From Haemophilus influenzae (GTDB taxonomy: Bacteria > Pseudomonadota > Gammaproteobacteria > Enterobacterales > Pasteurellaceae): a DNA stretch of 64,000 nucleotides. The stretch lies in the NCBI RefSeq assembly GCF_001457655.1, contig NZ_LN831035.1, positions 1,612,001-1,676,000 on the forward strand, read 5' to 3'. Positions within the stretch are counted from its first letter, which is position 1, and each line of letters starts with the position of its first letter. The notes below the pieces were generated by a model. That model ran no database searches, was not told the DNA's origin, and saw only the letters and a list, made by a program, of their open reading frames with translations. Shown one piece after another: positions 48,377 through 57,204 of the stretch. A program made the translations under genes and the position numbers.

Positions 48377-48784
48377 ATGAAAATTGGAGCACTTGCTAAA
48401 GCCCTAGGCTGTACCGTAGAAACCATCCGTTATTATGAACAACAAGGTTTAATCCCGCCCCCAAAACGTACTTTAGGCAATTTTCGGCAATATAATGAAG
48501 AACACTTGCAACGTTTATCATTTATTTGTAACTGCCGAAATTTAGATATTTCATTAAGTGAAATAAAAAGCCTACTGAATTTAGAAAATGCCTCCAAACA
48601 ACAAGCAGAAGAAATTAATCGTGTGTTAGATAAACACATTAAAGAGGTGGCAACAAGGATTCACGAACTCGCCCATTTACGGATGAAATTAATTGAATTA
48701 CGTGAAAAAACAGTCTCGAATGATGAAGATCCAATGAAATTGCTATTGCAACATAGTGGCGTGAAATTTGTGCGATTAAAATAG
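48377..48784 (+). CDS. nimR: MerR-family nickel-responsive regulator NimR
   Basis: 135 residues from ATG 48377 (MKIGALAKALGCTVETIRYYEQQGLIPPP), preceded by AAGGA. N-terminal winged HTH of the MerR class, dimerising coiled coil (about 80-120), and a short C-terminal effector region with few cysteines (CNC near residue 54). H. influenzae NimR is known to activate nikKLMQO in response to nickel; the divergent arrangement here matches. The ORF upstream of 48377 would overlap nikK and is rejected. Confidence 0.9.
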   Translation: MKIGALAKALGCTVETIRYYEQQGLIPPPKRTLGNFRQYNEEHLQRLSFICNCRNLDISLSEIKSLLNLENASKQQAEEINRVLDKHIKEVATRIHELAHLRMKLIELREKTVSNDEDPMKLLLQHSGVKFVRLK

Positions 48785-48798
48785 CCGCACTTTTAAGA

Positions 48799-49341
48799 TT
48801 ATGGCTGACTAGATAAACGCTGTTTTGCTTCCTTATTGCCTAATTCAGCTGCTTTTTTCAGCCATTCCAATGATTTTTCAGGTTGGTTTTGTAAGCGATA
48901 AATATTACTTAACATCATCATCGCATCCGTATCTTTAGCTCGAGCTGTACGTTCAAAAAGCTTAATGGCTTGCTCTGTATTTTGTTTGACGTAATCGCCA
49001 CGTAGATACATAACGCCAAGGTTATTTAGCCCTTTCACACTACCCTTCTCTGCCGCTTCGCTAAACCACCAATAAGCCTTTTCATAGTCTCTCACCGTGC
49101 CACGCCCAAGGTTATATAACATACCTAGATTGCTTTGAGCAGTGGTGTTTCCCTCTAACGCCATCGGATACATGATATCGAAAACAGAGCTCCATTGCTG
49201 TTTATTGGCAAACTCTTGCGCCAAATTCATTCTTGCTTGATCATCCATTTTCGAATTCGCTGTAATATCAATGGTTTTCATCGCCCAAACAGGCAAACTA
49301 AAACAAAGTAATACTATATGAAAAAATAACTTCAGTTTCAT
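48799..49341 (-). CDS. Exported Sel1-repeat protein
   Basis: 180 residues: signal peptide ending PVWA, then about three Sel1/TPR-like repeats ([54 protein letters not shown]) each ~36 residues. Probably a periplasmic scaffold; no specific partner is evident. Starts directly after the YwiC-like gene, so likely co-transcribed. Confidence 0.85.
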   Translation of the reverse strand: MKLKLFFHIVLLCFSLPVWAMKTIDITANSKMDDQARMNLAQEFANKQQWSSVFDIMYPMALEGNTTAQSNLGMLYNLGRGTVRDYEKAYWWFSEAAEKGSVKGLNNLGVMYLRGDYVKQNTEQAIKLFERTARAKDTDAMMMLSNIYRLQNQPEKSLEWLKKAAELGNKEAKQRLSSQP

Positions 49342-50058
49342 TTACAAGGTTGCTACTAAAAGTAAAATAAAAAATACGGCAGTAATCGCAAATTCTGTTA
49401 GTCCAACTTGCATAACAGAAAGCTTTTTAGTGGGCAGATAAACCGCTCGCACTAATCCAGGCACAAAAGCTAATGCTAAAATAAATTGTTGCGAAACCAC
49501 AAAAATCAGCACACATAATAAGTGAAAAATCACTGATGCCCAAAAATAACGTGGATTTTTTCGTTCACGCATCATTGATTTTACATAAAGTGTTGTTCCA
49601 ATAAAAAATAATGTTGGATAAATCGCCACCCAAAGTATTTTTTCATCAAAAGTGCGGTCAGAAAAGTAATAGGATCCCATTCCAGCTAGGGCAAAAATTA
49701 AGATCCCTGCCAAGTCATTCCATAAATTGCGCTCATCTTTTTTCTTGGTGAAATAAATATTCACCGCAACAAACGGTAACATGGCAAACATAAAATACAA
49801 CACCTGCCAATTATAAATTAACGCGGGAATCGCAAAAATCACGGCGGCAGCAAAATAAATCACAGACCATTTTTTATATAACTCAAGATTTTTACCTTTA
49901 AACAAATTCAAAAAAGGATAAGTCATCAAATAAAGCGAAAACCATCCTAATAATAAAAACATGTGCGCCCATACTGGATTAGCAAGCAACATACCATAAA
50001 TAAAAGGCAGTAGTGCCATAACAATAGCACCGTGCTGATTAGAGATAAGCAGTTTCAT
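49342..50058 (-). CDS. YwiC-like integral membrane protein
   Basis: 238 residues with seven to eight predicted helices, starting MKLLISNQHGAIVMALLPFIYGMLL. NQHGAIVM-type start and conserved YPFLNLF are characteristic of the YwiC-like family of unknown function. The downstream Sel1 gene begins one base later. Confidence 0.78.
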   Translation of the reverse strand: MKLLISNQHGAIVMALLPFIYGMLLANPVWAHMFLLLGWFSLYLMTYPFLNLFKGKNLELYKKWSVIYFAAAVIFAIPALIYNWQVLYFMFAMLPFVAVNIYFTKKKDERNLWNDLAGILIFALAGMGSYYFSDRTFDEKILWVAIYPTLFFIGTTLYVKSMMRERKNPRYFWASVIFHLLCVLIFVVSQQFILALAFVPGLVRAVYLPTKKLSVMQVGLTEFAITAVFFILLLVATL

Positions 50059-50169
50059 AATAATTAAATAATTGAGAATAATTGTCGGATATTTTAGCCT
50101 AGTAAAGAGGATTTTACAAAGCAGTAAAGGCTATTTAGAATAGAAGAAAACACCCCAAAGGAGAACCCT

Positions 50170-50520
50170 ATGACAATTCAACGCATTTTACCCAATGCAC
50201 GTTTAAGTGAAGTTTCAATTCATAACAACCTCGCCTATTTTGCAGGGCAAGTTCCAGAATTAACCATCGAGCAAAATACCTACGAACAAACCAAAGAAGT
50301 ATTAGGTTTAATTGATAAATTGTTAGCAGAAATTGGCTCCAATAAAAGCAATATTTTAACTGCGCAAATTTTCTTGGCAGATATGCAAGATTATGTTCAA
50401 TTAAATCAAGCTTGGGATGAATGGGTCGATCATGTTAGCCCACCAAGTCGAGCGACAGTGGAAGCTAAATTAGCGGATCCTCGTTGGAAAGTTGAAATTG
50501 TTATTATTGCAACTTGTTAG
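50170..50520 (+). CDS. RidA-family reactive-intermediate deaminase
   Basis: 116 residues, TIGR/YjgF fold: LSEVSIHNNLAYFAGQVPE near the N-terminus, ILTAQIFLADMQDYVQLNQAWDEW, and PSRATVEAKLADPRWKVEIVIIA with the conserved arginine. Likely hydrolyses enamine/imine intermediates from PLP enzymes, though subgroups differ. Confidence 0.88.
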   Translation: MTIQRILPNARLSEVSIHNNLAYFAGQVPELTIEQNTYEQTKEVLGLIDKLLAEIGSNKSNILTAQIFLADMQDYVQLNQAWDEWVDHVSPPSRATVEAKLADPRWKVEIVIIATC

Positions 50521-50550
50521 TTTTTTAAGCCGAATAAACAGGAGAATATT

Positions 50551-50967
50551 ATGGAAAATTGGACAAATGAAATTTGGGTAGCAATTGGTATCGCTTTTAT
50601 TGTTGGGTTATTTATTGGTTACATTATTGTGCGTTTAACCAAAGGCTCGGTAAAACATCAAGCTAAAACAGAGGCTGAATTAAAAACAGTCAAAACCCAG
50701 CTTGATACACAAAAGGCGCAAATCGAAAAACATTTTGCAGAAAGTGCTGAGTTATTCAAAACCTTAATTAACGATTATCAAAAACTTTATCGCCACTACG
50801 CAACTTCCTCCAATAATTTACTGGGCGAAAAAGATCACAAAGGTTTATTCACCCAACAGTTAATTACTGCAACAGATAAATCTCAAAATGAACAGCCTAG
50901 AGATTATTCGGATGGTGCATCAGGCTTATTTAAAGAAAATAAAGAAGAAAATAAAGAAGAAAATTAA
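50551..50967 (+). CDS. YhcB/ZapG-like inner-membrane protein (DUF1043)
   Basis: 138 residues: one N-terminal membrane helix (VAIGIAFIVGLFIGYIIVRL), coiled coil (about 30-75), and a conserved FKTLINDYQKLYRHYATSSNNLL segment. Low-complexity acidic tail NKEENKEEN. E. coli YhcB links envelope synthesis and division. Confidence 0.88.
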   Translation: MENWTNEIWVAIGIAFIVGLFIGYIIVRLTKGSVKHQAKTEAELKTVKTQLDTQKAQIEKHFAESAELFKTLINDYQKLYRHYATSSNNLLGEKDHKGLFTQQLITATDKSQNEQPRDYSDGASGLFKENKEENKEEN

Positions 50968-50973
50968 AAAGTG

Positions 50974-51010
50974 CGGCTAAAAATAGAAATATTTTTAGCC
51001 GTTTATTATT
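50974..51010 (+). terminator. Terminator after the yhcB-like gene
   Basis: CGGCTAAAAATA (50974-50985) pairs with TATTTTTAGCCG (50990-51001), followed by TTTATTATT; also lies just past the convergent DedA gene's end. Confidence 0.8.
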
Positions 51011-51013
51011 CTA

Positions 51014-51619
51014 TTATTGCGTTGATTTTTTAGATTTTTTCCATTTCCAAAAAAAGAATAGTACAAGTAACCCAACAAATATATAAATCACAATTTGACC
51101 TTTTTGAATTTGTGTATGTAGCCAATCTAAATTTTTAGCCCCCAATTCCCCAAGATAAATCCAAATAGGTACAGAAATAATCGCAGCACAGAAATCTATT
51201 AAAACAAAACGAACATAACTTACACGGCGTGTAATACCTGATACCATATAAATTGGAGCACGTAAACCGGGTAAAAATCGTGCAACAAACAGTACTCGAT
51301 TGCCATATTGACTGAATTTTTCACGCACAATTCTTAAACGCTGTAATGTTACGATTCTACGTATTGGTCGGAAACGTAAAATTTTCGTGCCATAAATTCG
51401 ACCAAGCCAATACATACAGGAATCGCCAGCAAGCACACCAATCATACTAACCAGCAACATCAAATGAGAATTGACATTTTCTGGATAAAGCCCCGCAATG
51501 ACACCGCCAGAAACTAACGTGATATCTTCTGGAATCGGCACACCAAATCCACAAATAATTAAAACAAAAAGAACAGCCCAATAACCATATTCAGTAAAAA
51601 ATCCAATTAAAAATTCCAT
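51014..51619 (-). CDS. DedA-family membrane protein
   Basis: 201 residues from ATG 51619 (MEFLIGFFTEYGYWAVLFV), preceded by AGGA; the 17-codon extension to 51670 is unlikely. Family signatures GFGVPIPEDITLVSGGVIAG and FVARFLPGLRAPIYMVSGI with conserved R-F-x-P-G-x-R. DedA proteins are proposed proton-coupled lipid carrier flippases, needed for envelope homeostasis. Confidence 0.9.
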   Translation of the reverse strand: MEFLIGFFTEYGYWAVLFVLIICGFGVPIPEDITLVSGGVIAGLYPENVNSHLMLLVSMIGVLAGDSCMYWLGRIYGTKILRFRPIRRIVTLQRLRIVREKFSQYGNRVLFVARFLPGLRAPIYMVSGITRRVSYVRFVLIDFCAAIISVPIWIYLGELGAKNLDWLHTQIQKGQIVIYIFVGLLVLFFFWKWKKSKKSTQ

Positions 51620-51708
51620 TTGTTCCTGCTTTTTTATTATATTAATAGATGTGATAAAAAATTGGTTCACATTTTAATCTTTTCAAATCAAAAAGCCTAG
51701 AAAAAAGT

Positions 51709-51737
51709 TTGATTTGAAAATAAGGATATTCTATAAT
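51709..51737 (+). promoter_or_regulatory. Sigma-70 promoter of rplY
   Basis: TTGATT (51709-51714), 17-bp spacer, perfect TATAAT (51732-51737). The predicted start lies at the foot of the leader hairpin at 51743. Confidence 0.8.
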
Positions 51738-51742
51738 CCACG

Positions 51743-51802
51743 GCTCTCAAGGCTTGTCTTTGAGCGGTTTTTAGGAAAATTGCTGGGTCGCCTGCGATTT
51801 TC
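51743..51802 (+). promoter_or_regulatory. rplY 5' leader (L25-type autoregulatory RNA)
   Basis: Two hairpins: CTCAAG paired with CTTTGAG (51746-51764), followed by GGTTTTT, and GAAAATTGC paired with GCGATTTTC (51775-51802). Gamma-proteobacterial rplY leaders mediate feedback by L25; the first hairpin plus T run could also attenuate. Confidence 0.6.
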
Positions 51803-51837
51803 TTTCTTTTAACATTTAATTTCAAGAGAACATAAAA

Positions 51838-52125
51838 ATGGCATTTAAATTTAACGCTGAAGTTCGTACAGCGCAAGGTAAGGGTGCGAGCCGCCGCCTG
51901 CGTAACAATGGTCAAATCCCTGCAATCGTTTATGGTGGCAGCGAAGAGCCCGTTTCAATCATCTTAAACCACGATGAATTAAACAACGCGCAAGCACACG
52001 AATCTTTCTATTCTGAAGTGATTACTTTAGTGATCGGTGGTAAAGAAGTTGCAGTTAAAGTACAAGCAATGCAACGTCACCCATTCAAACCAAAATTGGT
52101 TCACATTGACTTCAAACGCGCGTAA
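51838..52125 (+). CDS. rplY: 50S ribosomal protein L25
   Basis: Binds 5S rRNA. 95 residues, the short form without the CTC C-terminal domain: [30 protein letters not shown], and [20 protein letters not shown], the typical E. coli-like end. Ribosome site is weak (AAGAGA), in keeping with translational control. Confidence 0.97.
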   Translation: MAFKFNAEVRTAQGKGASRRLRNNGQIPAIVYGGSEEPVSIILNHDELNNAQAHESFYSEVITLVIGGKEVAVKVQAMQRHPFKPKLVHIDFKRA

Positions 52126-52145
52126 TTCACAAGTTTGAACAAAGT

Positions 52146-52177
52146 AAAAAAGCTAAGAGATCAATCTTAGCTTTTTT
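52146..52177. terminator. Bidirectional terminator (rplY / tRNA cluster)
   Basis: AAAAAAGCTAAGA pairs with TCTTAGCTTTTTT around GATCAA. Serves rplY on the plus strand and the leftward tRNA operon on the minus strand. Confidence 0.88.
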
Positions 52178-52273
52178 GTTCTGAGTATTTTAATTATTTC
52201 CCAATAAATACCTAAACTTTAATTTTTTATCAAATAACGATTTTTGCAAGTTATTACGAAGATATTGAAAATA

Positions 52274-52348
52274 TGGCTGGGGTACTAGGATTCGAACCTA
52301 GGAATGCTGAGATCAAAACCCAGTGCCTTACCGCTTGGCGATACCCCA
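52274..52348 (-). tRNA. tRNA-Gln (anticodon TTG), copy 1
   Basis: 75 nt with encoded CCA. Acceptor TGGGGTA/TACCCCA, anticodon loop TTTTGAT giving anticodon TTG, T-loop GGTTCGAATCC. Identical to the copy at 52396. Last gene of the tRNA operon. Confidence 0.97.
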
Positions 52349-52395
52349 ATTAGATAAATCTTTGATTAGATATAAAGAAGACTTTTTTGATAGTA

Positions 52396-52470
52396 TGGCT
52401 GGGGTACTAGGATTCGAACCTAGGAATGCTGAGATCAAAACCCAGTGCCTTACCGCTTGGCGATACCCCA
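52396..52470 (-). tRNA. tRNA-Gln (anticodon TTG), copy 2
   Basis: Same 75-nt sequence and anticodon as copy 1, 47 bp upstream of it in the transcript. A recent duplication or gene conversion keeps them identical. Confidence 0.97.
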
Positions 52471-52498
52471 ACGACTATTTGAATTACAAAGCGATAAA

Positions 52499-52583
52499 TG
52501 GTGCGGGACGAGGGACTTGAACCCACACACCTCTCGGCGCCAGAACCTAAATCTGGTGCGTCTACCAATTTCGCCAGTCCCGC
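52499..52583 (-). tRNA. tRNA-Leu (anticodon TAG)
   Basis: 85 nt, class II with a long variable arm. Acceptor GCGGGAC/GTCCCGC, anticodon stem CCAGA/TCTGG with loop TTTAGGT (anticodon TAG), T-loop GGTTCAAGTCC, encoded CCA. Confidence 0.97.
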
Positions 52584-52588
52584 AAATT

Positions 52589-52665
52589 TGGTGGCTACAG
52601 CGAGATTCGAACTTGCGACCCCAACATTATGAGTGTTGTGCTCTAACCAACTGAGCTATGTAGCC
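52589..52665 (-). tRNA. tRNA-Met (elongator, anticodon CAT)
   Basis: 77 nt with encoded CCA. Acceptor GGCTACA/TGTAGCC, anticodon stem CAACA/TGTTG with loop CTCATAA. The paired first base and lack of three GC pairs in the anticodon stem mark it as elongator, not initiator. First in the Met-Leu-Gln-Gln operon, the order also seen in E. coli. Confidence 0.95.
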
Positions 52666-52705
52666 ATCACTTAATTTGCTTAACCATATCGGCTTTGCGG
52701 GGCGT

Positions 52706-52734
52706 ATTATGCTAATTTTGATGATCCTCGTCAA
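52706..52734 (-). promoter_or_regulatory. Promoter of the Met-Leu-Gln-Gln tRNA operon
   Basis: Minus strand TTGACG (52729-52734), 17-bp spacer, CATAAT (52706-52711), followed by the GC-rich discriminator ACGCCCCGC typical of stringently controlled stable-RNA promoters. From here to 52972 the sequence is AT-rich with no other gene seen. Confidence 0.85.
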
Positions 52735-52972
52735 ATACTTTTTTACAAAAAAAGTAATTTTATGTTTGTTTGGTTATTAATGAAGCATATCACTTATTTT
52801 TTATTCATTTAAACAACTTATATGGCTTTCTCAACAGCCAAATTTTTCCTAATCCTATTTTTTCTTTTATGCGTTCATTTATTGTTAATTAAAATTTATT
52901 TGACAAAAAATGCCTAAATCGTTATTTCTATACCCACTATTCTAAAAAAAACACAACATCTAGGAGTATCTT

Positions 52973-53338
52973 ATGCCCCATCTCTCAGTCGCCAAATTTG
53001 GCGGAACATCTGTTGCTAACTACAATGCGATGACAGCTTGTGCAAAAATTGTCATTGCCGATCCCAATACACGCGTAGTTGTGCTTTCTGCATCAGCTGG
53101 TGTAACAAATTTATTAGTGGCTTTAGTAAATGGTGTAAAAGCGACAGAACGTGAAAAATTAATTGGCAATGATCTGCATATCACTTCAGGTGTGGCAAAA
53201 CGTATTTTTGATACTGTTCAATCTTATAATGTGCGAATGATTAGTTATGGGGCAAGTACCAACAATGTTTGTATGTTAGTACAAAGTGAACATTCTGATG
53301 AAATTGTACGCTCGTTACACAAATCCTTATTTGAATAA
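52973..53338 (+). pseudogene. lysC: Internally deleted lysine-sensitive aspartokinase III (in-frame lysC relic)
   Basis: 121 residues. Residues 1-62 match the LysC N-terminus (VAKFGGTSVANYNAMTACAK; VVLSASAGVTNLLVAL). After about EREKL the frame jumps to the C-terminal ACT part (IGNDLHITSGVAKRIFDTVQ; VRMISYGASTNNVCMLVQ) and ends SLHKSLFE like full LysC (~449 residues). So ~330 residues including the catalytic core are missing, yet the frame, a TAGGAG ribosome site and a terminator persist. It cannot be a kinase; a regulatory or relic role is open. Confidence 0.88.
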
Positions 53339-53349
53339 AATTTAAACCT

Positions 53350-53380
53350 AAAGTGCGGTGAAAAATCACCACACTTTTTC
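53350..53380 (+). terminator. Imperfect inverted uptake-signal terminator after the lysC relic
   Basis: AAGTGCGGTGA pairs with TCACCACACTT (one G-C to mismatch) followed by a T run. Confidence 0.75.
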
Positions 53381-53454
53381 TTTTATATCATTGAGATTAA
53401 AGCCGAAAAAGAGTAAAGTAAACGGCTGTTCATTTGACTAATTTAACCGAATAA

Positions 53455-54765
<1,311 letters not shown>

Positions 54766-54780
54766 TTTCTTTTGATTTTC

Positions 54781-54812
54781 AGACCGCACTTTAAAAGTGC
54801 GGTCTTTTTTTA
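54781..54812. terminator. Bidirectional inverted uptake-signal terminator (purA / dapD)
   Basis: AGACCGCACTTT pairs with AAAGTGCGGTCT, followed by TTTTTTTAT; lies between convergent genes. Confidence 0.88.
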
Positions 54813-54821
54813 TATTTTTTA

Positions 54822-55649
54822 CTATTCTTCAATAGAACGTAATAATTCATTGATGCCCACTTTTCCTAAAGTTTTTGCATCCACTTTTTTCACGATCACG
54901 GCACAATATAGGCTATATTTTCCACATTTTGATGGAAGGCTACCTGATACCACCACAGAACCTGCTGGTACACGGCCGTAATGAATTTCGCCTGTTTCAC
55001 GATCATAAATTTTGGTTGATTGACCAATGAATACGCCCATTGAAATAACACAACCATCTTCAACGATAACACCCTCAACCACTTCTGAACGCGCGCCAAT
55101 AAAACAGTTATCGCCGATAATGGTTGGGTTAGCTTGTAATGGTTCTAACACGCCGCCGATGCCTACACCACCCGATAAATGCACGTTTTTACCAATTTGT
55201 GCGCATGAACCTACCGTCGCCCAAGTATCTACCATGGTGCCTTCGCCAACGTAAGCACCAATGTTTACATAAGATGGCATTAATACGCAGTTTTTAGAAA
55301 TATATGCGCCTTTACGCACCGTTGCAGAAGGCACAACACGGAAACCTTCTTCAGTAAAACGTTCTTCAGTGTAATCCGCAAATTTTAATGCCACTTTGTC
55401 GTAATATTTTGTTTCTGCGCCGTCAATGATTTGGTTATCGTTAATGCGGAAAGATAGCAATACCGCTTTTTTTAACCATTGATGTGTTACCCATTCGCCA
55501 GCAATTTTTTCGGCTACACGATATTTTCCAGAATCTAATCCTTCGATCACTTCTTCAATTGCCGCACGCGTTTCTGCATCAACGGTTTTTGGTGTAATTT
55601 CTGCACGTTTTTCAAATGCAGCTTCAATAATTGCTTGTAAATTTGACAT
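54822..55649 (-). CDS. dapD: 2,3,4,5-tetrahydropyridine-2,6-dicarboxylate N-succinyltransferase
   Basis: Succinylase branch of diaminopimelate/lysine synthesis. 275 residues from ATG 55649 ([20 protein letters not shown]): N-terminal helical domain, then left-handed beta-helix hexapeptide repeats ([44 protein letters not shown]). The 22-codon extension to 55715 is rejected on length and family start. Confidence 0.96.
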   Translation of the reverse strand: MSNLQAIIEAAFEKRAEITPKTVDAETRAAIEEVIEGLDSGKYRVAEKIAGEWVTHQWLKKAVLLSFRINDNQIIDGAETKYYDKVALKFADYTEERFTEEGFRVVPSATVRKGAYISKNCVLMPSYVNIGAYVGEGTMVDTWATVGSCAQIGKNVHLSGGVGIGGVLEPLQANPTIIGDNCFIGARSEVVEGVIVEDGCVISMGVFIGQSTKIYDRETGEIHYGRVPAGSVVVSGSLPSKCGKYSLYCAVIVKKVDAKTLGKVGINELLRSIEE

Positions 55650-55730
55650 AGAACTTCCTATATATGTTGTGAATAAAACGGCATTAGTTTTACCATATTT
55701 TAAACGGGCAAGCAAAACACCGAAAAAAAA

Positions 55731-55763
55731 TCACCGCACTTTGTAGAAACAAAACTGCGGTGA
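55731..55763 (-). terminator. Terminator of the 26-residue membrane-protein gene
   Basis: TCACCGCA (55731-55738) pairs with TGCGGTGA (55756-55763); on the minus strand it is followed by TTTTTTTT. The left arm is part of an uptake signal. Confidence 0.8.
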
Positions 55764-55782
55764 TAATAAAAAGTTGATTTGA

Positions 55783-55863
55783 TTAAAAGATTGAAAGTGC
55801 AAGCCCCACGACAACAGACATACTAAAAACAACCATAATCATTGCATAACCAAAATCGCTCAT
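55783..55863 (-). CDS. Small single-helix membrane protein, 26 residues (YnhF-like)
   Basis: Reads MSDFGYAMIMVVFSMSVVVG followed by LALSIF and stop. One hydrophobic helix spans nearly the whole protein. GAGGAGA lies seven to eight bases upstream of ATG 55863, one of the best ribosome sites in the window, and a dedicated terminator follows, so I regard it as real. The position next to purR recalls E. coli ynhF, also a tiny membrane protein near purR, but similarity at this length is weak. Confidence 0.72.
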   Translation of the reverse strand: MSDFGYAMIMVVFSMSVVVGLALSIF

Positions 55864-56011
55864 TTTGTTCTCCTCATAAAAAAAATAACGCAGACATTCT
55901 AGCAAGAATAATACGAAAAAATCACTTCTTTTTATAAAAAATTTGCAATAAAGATGACTAAATTCTCAACAAACCTTTATAATAGGAAAAATTTTTTAGG
56001 GATTTAAATAT

Positions 56012-57022
56012 ATGGCAACAATTAAAGATGTGGCAAAAATGGCTGGTGTGTCCACCACAACCGTATCTCACGTAATTAATAAAACCCGTTTCGTTGCAAA
56101 AGATACGGAAGAAGCGGTGTTATCCGCAATTAAACAACTTAATTATTCCCCTAGTGCTGTGGCACGCAGTTTAAAAGTCAATACCACCAAATCCATTGGT
56201 ATGATTGTGACAACCAGTGAAGCACCGTATTTTGCCGAAATAATCCATTCTGTTGAAGAACATTGCTATCGACAAGGTTATTCTTTATTTTTGTGTAACA
56301 CACAAAATGATCCTGAAAAAGTCAAAAATCATTTAGAAATGTTGGCAAAAAAAAGGGTCGATGGTTTGCTTGTAATGTGTTCTGAATATACTCAGGATTC
56401 ATTGGATTTACTTTCATCATTTTCCACTATTCCAATGGTTGTAATGGATTGGGGGCCAAATACCAATACAGATGTGATTGATGATCATAGTTTTGATGGC
56501 GGTTATTTAGCAACCAAACATCTTATAGAGTGCGGTCATAAAAAAATCGGGATTATCTGCGGCGAACTCAATAAAACTACCGCAAGAACGCGTTATGAAG
56601 GCTTTGAAAAAGCAATGGAAGAAGCTAAATTAACAATCAATCCGTCTTGGGTACTAGAGGGTGCATTTGAGCCTGAAGATGGCTATGAATGTATGAATCG
56701 TTTACTGACTCAAGAGGAATTACCAACCGCCCTATTCTGCTGTAACGATGTGATGGCACTCGGTGCAATATCAGCACTAACAGAAAAAGGCTTGCGTGTG
56801 CCAGAGGATATGTCAATTATCGGCTATGATGATATTCACGCCTCACGTTTCTATGCGCCACCATTAACCACCATTCATCAATCAAAACTACGTTTAGGCA
56901 GACAGGCAGTAAATATTCTGTTAGAACGAATTACTCACAAAGATGAAGGTGTTCAACAATATAGTCGTATTGATATAACCCCTGAGCTTATCATTCGAAA
57001 ATCCGTTAAATCGATTTTATAA
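56012..57022 (+). CDS. purR: Purine repressor PurR (LacI family)
   Basis: Represses purine genes with hypoxanthine or guanine as co-repressor. 336 residues: HTH and hinge [28 protein letters not shown] ... [23 protein letters not shown], then periplasmic-binding-like core with [11 protein letters not shown] and [10 protein letters not shown], ending [12 protein letters not shown] good operator is seen at purE. Confidence 0.96.
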   Translation: MATIKDVAKMAGVSTTTVSHVINKTRFVAKDTEEAVLSAIKQLNYSPSAVARSLKVNTTKSIGMIVTTSEAPYFAEIIHSVEEHCYRQGYSLFLCNTQNDPEKVKNHLEMLAKKRVDGLLVMCSEYTQDSLDLLSSFSTIPMVVMDWGPNTNTDVIDDHSFDGGYLATKHLIECGHKKIGIICGELNKTTARTRYEGFEKAMEEAKLTINPSWVLEGAFEPEDGYECMNRLLTQEELPTALFCCNDVMALGAISALTEKGLRVPEDMSIIGYDDIHASRFYAPPLTTIHQSKLRLGRQAVNILLERITHKDEGVQQYSRIDITPELIIRKSVKSIL

Positions 57023-57037
57023 ACTTAGCAAAAATAG

Positions 57038-57081
57038 ACCGCACTTTTTAAACAATCCCTAAAAAGTGCGGTTCTTTTTTA
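57038..57081 (+). terminator. Inverted uptake-signal terminator after purR
   Basis: ACCGCACTTTTT pairs with AAAAAGTGCGGT, followed by TCTTTTTTAG. Confidence 0.85.
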
Positions 57082-57204
57082 GCTATTTTTTAGCTTTTCT
57101 TGATTATTTTCAAAATTTCTCTGAATAGCATTTGCCCTCCACCCTATTTTTAGTTATATCTATCGCCAACTGACAAATTTTATTTTTTACTTTTAGGAGT
57201 TCCT

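Noticed and set aside
52323..52654. Two plus-strand open frames of 65 and 69 residues
   Set aside because: They run antisense through the tRNA genes; repeats reflect the duplicated tRNA-Gln.
54772..54981. 69-residue open frame at the purA/dapD junction
   Set aside because: It begins in the shared terminator and runs antisense to the end of dapD.
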